In this document: positions 55,755 through 64,000 of the stretch, one piece after another
Position numbering within the stretch: the stretch's first letter is position 1
How the letters are laid out: each line of letters starts with the position of its first letter
NCBI RefSeq assembly: GCF_020283565.1
Contig: NC_060060.1
Coordinates: 70,665,257 to 70,729,256, forward strand
Direction of reading: 5' to 3'
Origin: Trifolium pratense
Taxonomy: Eukaryota > Streptophyta > Magnoliopsida > Fabales > Fabaceae
DNA: 64,000 nucleotides
Program-made: the position numbers and the translations under genes
Notes under the pieces: model-generated
The model's database searches: none
What the model was told of the DNA's origin: nothing
The model's input: the letters and a program-made list of their open reading frames with translations, nothing else

Positions 55755-58700
55755 CTAAGATGAGTGTAGTATCTTCTTATACTCTCCGAAGCTGCCATGG
55801 AATGGTGCCACTCTTCCCTCTGATACAATCCATAGCTCCTCCACGCTTCCAGAGATAAGATGCTCATCGTGACTCACCTGCCACATAGTAGAGGTCAATT
55901 TAGACATAAATTTGTTATGAGCATTCTGATCAAATAATATTAAAAGAATGTAGTGTCAGCAGAACTGAGTATTCAGCGTACCATGAGAATGCCTCCTTGG
56001 AACAGCACAAGACCTTGAATCAGCGCCTCAACAGCATCCAAATCCTACAACATTACGATCTCAGTCAATTTTGGGTTTATATTTAAATCACTAGATCAAG
56101 ACACTGTACATGTATTGCAACAGCCAAACTAAAAGGATCAACTTCGATCACCACAGGAGACTAATTCACTTTATCTGAAAGGATTTTATCGTGTCACTGT
56201 CATCAGCTGTGTTGTCATACCATCGCAATGAATGCAATATAATACCAGTTATTGGTTTAAATATGATTTCCATCCATATAAAATGGACAAAAGTGATTTT
56301 TTTACTATTCAATTTCCATCCTTGCAAGATTTATTAATTTTTTAATTTTATTGGATTTTAGATTATTTTCAACTTTTTTATGAATTACAGAGTCTTCACA
56401 TGGATGGAAACTAGGGAGAGAAACTCCCCATGGGTGTCAGAGACGGGGACAAGGGGTAGTATGGAGGATGAGGATCTGGGAGTACTACTCACCGCCACAC
56501 AGTCAACATCCCTATTTGCATCCACGGCCCTAGAACTAGGTAGAATTTCAATTTTCTACCTGCACCCAATTTGTTTACAAAAGACTTGGTTTTACATCCC
56601 CCCACCCCTTTCCCGAAAAGGAACAGTTATCAAAATGCTCTGGACCTATCAGGATTTCAATCTTCTCACTGTAGCTTTCACCTGAGCTCATCATTTTAGG
56701 AGATAAATAAATACATCGATTGCAATTTGCAATTTACTCGAACGTGAGTTCAGATACCATTTTCAGATGAGAAGAGATAAGAATAAACATGATGCAAAAA
56801 AACACAAACTCGATAGATTCAGCATACTTTCCCTGCAACAAAATATGATAGCAAACAACCAGTAAGAAGTGATAAACAGTGTTCGAGACTGGACAGCCTA
56901 CCAGATGATTGGATGGTTCATCAAGCAATATTATGTGTGGCTTCTTAAAAGTTATCTTTGCAAAGGCAACTCTACTTTTCTGACCACCTAGTAAAGCATT
57001 TAGAAAAGTCAGTATACACACACACACAACTCACAACATGCACTACAAATACTATACCTGACAAAGTATACATAGGTTGAAGTGCAAGATTTCCAGTTAC
57101 ACCAAAAGAACCTAAGTGACCTCGAAGTTTCTGTTCTGGAACTCCCTGCAGAAAATTCCAAAAACCAAAGTCAATGATAATTGCATGAACATGTTACTGA
57201 AGTTCTAAAAAACACAATGTTACAGCCTAACATCCACAGTTTTGATCTTATTCCTCCCATTAGAAAACGTAAATTATCACTTTGGAAACAAAAATCTTAA
57301 CATATGCAACAAAAACACGAACTTGTTCATTTTTCAATGAAAAGAGGGGGGAAAATCATAAATTTTCACAATTGTAACTAGTATTCAGTTCATCTTTGCA
57401 TTCTTTCTAAGGTTTCTAATTGCAGTCTGCATCACATCATGCAAACGTGATATGTAGGACTAGGTCATACCAGTCGGACATAACTGCCTTAGCAGTCAAT
57501 TTCAGACAGCATTGGTTTACAACATGACTGAGTCAACAAACACAATTTGAAACTACAGTTTTTCTATAAAGGTTATCGGTGATTATAATGAAGGAAATTC
57601 CAATTATAGTCAACCAAGAAATTTCAATTGAAGATAACTCCTCAGAAAAATGGTTAATTATCTATAAGCACAGGAACTCACAGGATAGCAGCGCATCATA
57701 TACAGAAGAGGATTTGAGGATAAGTCAAGTCCATCAACATGGTGCTGACTGAACACCGCTATACGAACCTGTAAACAGTGATGATGTGTGAGCAATGATT
57801 CAAAATAATATCAAAGCATAAAAAGATATCTTCAAGAAAGAACAAGTCTCCATTCTGCTAATTTCTAGCTCTTGAATAAAGCACCACCATTTCAAATTAC
57901 ACATAAATGGCAAAAGACAATACAAAGACTAAGACTTCACCTATTGACCTTGTCATGGATTAGAAGAAAATAAACACATTCAAAAAATTAATTGCAAAGT
58001 CATGTAGGAAGGAAGCAGAAAATAAAGTAGAAAACATTGAAACCTATGTGATAGTGGAGGTGAAAAAAAAAAGTAGCTTGTATCAGTAAAGTTGTAGGAC
58101 AATTTTACTGCTGTAATATAGATTGATTACCTTGGCAGAACGGAAGACAGTCCCAGAACTTGGCTGTAGTTCACCGGCAATTAACTTAAGTATAGTAGAT
58201 TTACCGATACCATTTGGTCCAACCACTGCAAACATAGAGGATAAAATTTTAAGCACATCAATATGGCAGGGTCATGTCATAAATTTAACAACAGTATCCC
58301 CCATATGCATAGGTTTAATACTAGTTTGCCGAAAGATGCAACCTAGGAATGACATGCCCACCACATGTTGAGAAACAAGACCGTGACATCATAAAGTGAA
58401 TACTAGAAAATGCTAATAAAATTTGAACCAAAAGGTAAGAGAGAAAAATCATTCTTAGGACTAGGAAAAACATTCTTACTTGCAATACGGCTGTCAAGAT
58501 CAATCCCAAAGTTCAAATTCCTAAATAGAATGGGCCCTCCAGGATAACCAAATGATGCATCACTACACACACAATAAAACATTTCCAAATGAGATAAGCG
58601 ATAAGGCCGAACTAGTGTATGACAAACATTATATTTTTGTATTCATTGGTATTTATAAACCTATATCGTTCACAAAGCAAGTCAATTATGAGAGAAATGT

Positions 58701-61700
58701 TCTACCTGAAACTTATTATTGGTGCACCTGGTCTATCATCTGGAGTGGGGAATTCAAACTTGTAGCTACACTCCACCATAAAAACATAGTTAAACACTTG
58801 AACATAGATAAACACATTCCGAACTTTTGATGCAATAAAAGATTAAAAAAATAGCAGTTCATACTCGGGATCGTTAATAATTGCATCTACATGGCCCAAT
58901 CGATCCAGAGCCTGAAACATTTTTCAAGAAAAAAAAAAAGGTTACGGACATGAAATATATTTACTCCAATGATTAAAACACAAGATGAAAAATAATCAAA
59001 TGAGTGAGCAAATAGACAATACAATGAAAGCATGATATAACATGCACACAACATTTTGGGCATTTTGATTTATGAGAAGGTAAAGTAGCAATAACAAGTA
59101 CCTTGATTCTAGATTGAACAAGTGATGCCCTCTTGGCATTATAGCGAAACTTGTCAATGAAGGTCTGACAGAAAAGAAAAACATCACATGTCAGAGTCAG
59201 ACGTCAAATTGAACCTTGAATATAATGATACACATGCACCACATGTTCTACAAATTGCAAAACCTAGAAATTCTCTGATGGTAGCAGAGTCGGGGAAGTT
59301 GATGTCATGCTGTATTACATATTTCTTCAAGGCTTGTATTTCATTAAAGAATTATAGAACTAAGCACCATGGTAGTTAAAATCCCGATTTTAATCCTAAA
59401 ATCTTACGATTTTACGATTATGTTTGCCCTCAGCGATTATGATTACACCTATAATCCTATTCTTGTGGAATCAGGTGGAATCCCAATTTGAATAGTAAAA
59501 TCTTACGATTATGCGATTACTTTTAGCCTCAACGATTATACATACACACATAAATCTTCTAGCAATTTAGCGATTATGCTTGCGTCTGGCTCAAAACAAA
59601 TCTTCTCCCTTGTCCTTCTTCTGTTTCATTTCCAAATGGCTTCAAACTCTCATGCTAATAAGTTTAATATTACATAGTATTCAAATGTGATTTAAGGTTT
59701 TCCTTCTCTTATGCAATTTTATCTGCACATATATGAATTTATATGCATATATTTGAGTTATATGAGTTTTGTATAATCTTACGATTAATGTTACGATTGT
59801 ACGATTTACGATTATAATTCCCCTTTCCGATTTTACGTAAAATCCCGATTTTAACTACCTTGCTAAGCACGTTGAAAATTATTGCTATTTTGGTTGAGAG
59901 AAAATTCAGTCTGGGATCGCCACAGCATTTGTGAACTCTAATGACCACTTTGCAATCATTTTCACCAAGTCCCTTAGAGGTCACCGAGTCAACTAGATAT
60001 GTAACAACATGGTGGTACGTGTGTGATATTTGAGGTGACTTGAAGAGAGGAGTTAAAATATCCTAGACATTTGAGGTAACATATCATGTTTATATGATGG
60101 AATCAATTAGAAGCAGTCTTCAAAACAAATTTAGGATTGTATATGCACATAACTAGGATTGCATCTTTGCCATTAATACTAAGTACTAACACTAATACAC
60201 ATAAAGACCTTAAGTGGACAGTCTAGACACACATTCAGCCTTAACCAGAATGTTCATAGTATTCTTGACTCGTATATCGCACATCAAAATCTTGTTTTAC
60301 GAATGCTGCATTGGTACAAATTTGAGTATGTTTATATTTGTAAATAAATAAAATGAAATTTATCTTTTATCTATATGTGATTATCTCTTCCCATTTCAAG
60401 GTGTCCTCCCTTTCCTAACTCCTTGTGTAATAATTTAGAGGTCGGCGGCAAGTATTTGAGGGTAGCTGATATCCAAAAAAAATAAAAAGACGTGCCAAAC
60501 TAATGAATGTAGGCGTGTGATATGGCCGTATGAGTATCAAATACAAATACAATTTGAAAATTTCACCAGTTTAGGGGTCTACATCATAGTGTTTGTTTAT
60601 TGCAAAATATATTTATAACTAGTATCAAAAAGCACATTTTGAAAGCCAAGTTCCACACATCATGCCATCAATGCAGTAATTAGTCTTCCATGTTAGTTTA
60701 CTGCCAGAGCACAAACTGGCCTAATTAGTGAATATAAAAATATAGACAAATTTACCCCGATTAGTGGGATAATTTGGTGGTTCTTGTTGTGTAGATTCAC
60801 AAATTAATGTACAATGTTCTAAATTGCAAGCCAGTACGCTAATATTACTGACCCATAGCTCCTATAGTAGCACGATAACCTAAAGAGAAGTCAGTCAAAT
60901 ACAATGGGCTAAACACAATAATTATGATAAAACTAAGAATATAAGCTCCAACCAAAATGGAAGTGACCATACTTACTTAGTAATATAATACAATGGGAAA
61001 ACAAAGTTTAGAATTAGGTAGAAAGACACAAAAATATCTATATTAAAATGATAACTTTACGGCAAAAAGTAATACCTGCATATGAGCTCTTGAACGCTCA
61101 TGTGCCTCTACTGCTTTTTGTTGGTTTTTAATCTGTTCTTCCCGAGTCCTTTCAAAAGTATCATAATTCCCTTTATAAGTAGTTAGCTTTTGGTTTTGTA
61201 AGTGAATTATATCAGTAACCACCTGGAGATATAGTTGACAAGAATAATTAAGAAATAATTAAGAAAAGAATATGTTGGGAACCCATTTAGACAGTGCACT
61301 TAATCGACATAACACCTAAACAAAGCAAGAACAACCAGTATATTACCTACCGTGTTTAAAAATTCTCTAGCATGAGAAACGACAATAAATGTTTTCGGCC
61401 ATTTAACCAAGTACGATTCAAGCCATAAGACAGCGTGAAGATCAAGATGATTCTGCAACAAAATAAAATAGAGTGATGTTCCAAAAATCTGTAAATTAAG
61501 GGATAAATGAATCCAGTGATGTCAATTGTGGATCGCAGAAAATAGTAGTTTGTTCAAATTCCACCACGCTACAATGCTATAGCAACTATTTGACAACACT
61601 CAGTACTAAATTGTGTATTGCAAAACAATAACGGTTTGTTAAAGTTTTGTTGTACTATAGCGCAGCAATAGCCGTTATTTGACAACATTGAATAAATCAT

Positions 61701-64000
61701 ACATATGAAAGAAATTTATAATGATGAGTTACCGTAGGCTCATCAAGAAGCAACATATCAGGCTCTATAAACAGTGCACGAGCAAGAGCTATCCGCATCC
61801 TCCACCCTCCAGAAAATGTTTTTGTTGCCTTCTTCTGCATCTCAGGAGAGAAACTCAGACCCTGAAAACAACCTTGATCAGTAAGATAAATATTTTGCGA
61901 AGGCCTTCGACTAAGAAGCTTTAATAAACTGTGATACAACAAATCACTAAGAAATCTACCGCAAGTATGGATGCTGCTCGTGACTCAGCAGCATCAGCAT
62001 CAATTAACTCAAGCCTCTTGTATATTTGCTCAAGCCTTTGTGAAATAGCATCTACTTTAACAACTCCATTTGCATCACTTCCCTTTTCGGTACTGTCCTC
62101 AGTTTCCCTCTATAAGACAACCACAAGAACATTGTTAGTTGTTAACAACTTATAATTTGTTATACATACATATGCATGTATTTCATGCACAATCTAAAAC
62201 AATGATCTAATATTACAGCCCCACACTTCATCCATACTAAGTCCTCACACCACGCTTTAAAAAACAACATATGGAACCTGTTTGGCTATTAGTTGAGCTT
62301 CTTCCTCCAGAAGCTGAGCTCTCTCAATATCAGTATTAAGAACACACTGCAAGGCGGATGTATCATCACCAACAACTTCTTGCTCGACGTGTAAAATCTG
62401 ACAATTCCTGGGAATTCCATCTATGGCATGCATGGCCATGTGCCTTAGGAAAGTTGTTTTACCCGTCCCATTTCTACCAACAAGCCCTGTGTTGAGATAA
62501 TTCAAACTGATTTAGTTTTGTTGGTTAGACTTGTTGTTAATATAGTTAGTGAGGATTAGTTACAAATTAACTAATCAAGTGAAGCGCTACAAAGGAACTT
62601 ATGTCTAAACATAGTAATATGAATAAAAAAAATTCTCCAGTTGAATATCATTATGCACCCGTTTTCTCTCTAATTCAATGAGGGTTTGTTTGGGAGTTTA
62701 CAAGGGGAGCATAAAAGGATAGTCCCCCAACTTGAGGCGGAGGTTTATCCTTCCAAAATGGGAACTAAAAAGTTGTATTGGAGGATGGATTTGCAGGACT
62801 TAGATAAATTTTTCGAACTCAATCTATGTTGTTATAATACTCTCAATTAAAAATATATTAATCACAAACATTCATTTATCATTCTCTACAAAAACACACA
62901 CTCGAAATGTGAAAACATTCTCTATTTTTTCCTCCCCTCCAAATTCCCAAACAGACCCTAAAGTGCGTGAGTGTATGAGTTTTATCCTAACACTCTACTT
63001 CAACATCACACACAACAAACAAAACAGCAAGCAATTCATTTTTGCATTATTCCATTCAAGTTCACACTAATGAGTTCTATCCCTAACACTCTACTTCAAC
63101 ATAATATCCCTACAGTAATACTAATAGTTTATATTAATCACAAGCATTCATTTATCATTCTCTACAAAAACACCCTCAAGTAATGTGAAAAAATTCTCTA
63201 TTTTTTCCTCTACTCCCCTCCCCTCCCCTCCAAACTCCCAACAGTGCCTAATTGTGTGAGTTTATGAGTTTTATCCCCAAAACTCTGCTTCAAATCACAC
63301 ACAGCAAGCAACTCATTTTGTATTGTTCCATTCAAGTCCAAGTTCACACTACAAAGTAAAGAGATAAATAAGAAGTAAAACTTCACCATAATGCCTTCCA
63401 AAAGAGAGCGTAACAGAACCATCAACAATGAGATCATGACCACCAACAGAAATAGTGAAATTATCCATATGAATATCCTTCACAGTGTGTCCACCACCAG
63501 CCTCATGCTTCACACATGCAACAGGCATCCCTGCTCGCACCGCTTCCATCTCCGCCAAATGCAATTGGTACTTCGCCTGTTCAATAATCACTTTCAATTC
63601 AATACTTTTTTTAGGACTAATTAGAATTATATATAAAAAATAATTACACATGAACAAAGGTAGACGGGCAACAAGCTGCCCCGCTAAACCTTTTCGGACG
63701 GCAAAACTCAATCTTTGAAAAACTACATTCAATACTAACAAAGAAAAAACACTTTTTGACCCGAATGGATTAAAATTTAGAACCTCTCTCTGGCGTTCAT
63801 CTTTCCTCTTTCTCCTTTCAATCTTCAATTTATCACGTTCCGATAAGAGAGGACCATCTACTGGCTCAGGTTTCTTCTTCGGAGCTTCACCATCATCTAA
63901 TCCCTCATTCATACGAAACGGCGCCGCAAGGCTTCGTACCGTTGGCTTCGCCTTCACCAAACCGTGCTTCCCAAACTTGTCGGAAAGTTTGCTGCATACC
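55755..64000 (-). CDS. ABCF3: ABC transporter F family member 3 (GCN20-type), N-terminus outside the window
   Basis: Soluble ABC-F ATPase with two nucleotide-binding domains and no membrane segments; relatives (yeast GCN20, Arabidopsis ABCF3) act with ribosomes and GCN1/GCN2. Minus-strand exons from the window edge: 64000-63784, 63576-63387, 62486-62278, 62109-61960, 61861-61733, 61452-61351, 61222-61076, 59164-59102, 58911-58865, 58765-58706, 58562-58480, 58225-58131, 57768-57682, 57145-57058, 56987-56902, 56044-55982, 55877-55755. About 640 residues are visible; by comparison some 80 N-terminal residues are missing. NBD1 has [17 protein letters not shown] and LLLDEPTNHLD. A linker is rich in charged residues ([17 protein letters not shown]). 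NBD2 has [29 protein letters not shown] and VSHDEH. All junction phases checked are consistent. The long intron 59165-61075 holds an hAT element. Confidence 0.93.
59368..59862. mobile_element. Non-autonomous hAT element in ABCF3 intron
   Basis: The ends CATGGTAGTTAAAATC and GATTTTAACTACCTTG are inverse. They are bracketed by a perfect 8-bp duplication CTAAGCAC (59360-59367 and 59863-59870). The interior repeats short words such as AATCTTACGATT, probably subterminal transposase-binding motifs. It is 495 bp with no transposase. Confidence 0.85.
62681..62959. mobile_element. MITE with AGGGTTTGTTTGGGA ends in ABCF3 intron
   Basis: AGGGTTTGTTTGGGAGTTT at the left and AAATTCCCAAACAGACCCT at the right form inverted ends of about 19 bp. 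The target duplication is unclear because the right side overlaps a tandem duplication. Confidence 0.55.
62851..63345. repeat. Imperfect 281-bp tandem duplication in ABCF3 intron
   Basis: The block starting TATATTAATCACAAACATTC at 62851 recurs at 63132. It is followed in both copies by TCATTCTCTACAAAAACAC, a CTATTTTTTCCTC stretch and TATGAGTTTTATCC. The right end of the 62.68-kb MITE is included in the first copy and recurs partly in the second. Confidence 0.65.

Overview
The window is nuclear DNA of a flowering plant, and it looks like a legume of the Medicago/Trifolium/pea type. The evidence is multi-exon genes with GT-AG introns, AT-rich introns, AGL62-type MADS genes, and a dense load of MITEs, tRNA-derived SINEs, TRIM elements and Helitron remnants in very AT-rich intergenic DNA. 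I identified the genes by matching spliced translations to plant protein families from memory; no search was run.

Layout, left to right. (1) 1201-9324, plus strand: a complete 15-exon RNA polymerase II CTD phosphatase-like gene (CPL2 type). (2) 11700-13476, minus: a five-exon gene for a small acidic protein of the NOPCHAP1/DUF4598 family, with a Stowaway MITE in an intron and a 1.1-kb hAT element 120 bp upstream of its ATG. (3) 13.5-18.8 kb: intergenic repeats and SINE fragments. (4) 18855-23395, minus: a complete nine-coding-exon GPN-loop GTPase 3 gene, with a Mutator-like element with 81-bp inverted repeats in its first coding intron and a separate 5' UTR exon near 24.15 kb. (5) 24.3-30.4 kb: a gene desert with three inverted-repeat elements, each embedded in a (TA)n microsatellite; the largest is a 1.6-kb foldback with about 0.5-kb arms and a palindromic minisatellite at its centre. 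(6) 30.8-32.4 kb: a decayed Helitron helicase ending in a textbook Helitron 3' terminus. (7) 34.0-44.1 kb: three intronless type I MADS-box genes (AGL62-like) in direct tandem with a 4.37-kb period, plus a diverged relict of their upstream flank at 27.7-28.35 kb. (8) 44.2-49.0 kb: SINEs, non-LTR retroelement remnants and a Mutator-like MITE. (9) 49382-51876, minus: a complete seven-exon WNK8-type kinase. (10) 52.2-55.7 kb: repeats, including two complete TRIM elements with 5-bp target duplications. (11) 55755 to beyond 64000, minus: an ABCF3-type gene whose first ~80 codons lie outside the window.

The five single-copy genes are housekeeping or signalling genes of unrelated pathways: Pol II CTD dephosphorylation, snoRNP assembly, RNA polymerase assembly/nuclear import, WNK signalling, and GCN20-type ABC-F ATPase. 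They do not form a functional cluster. The variable part is the repeat-rich middle, with the young MADS amplification and the (TA)n-nested foldbacks.
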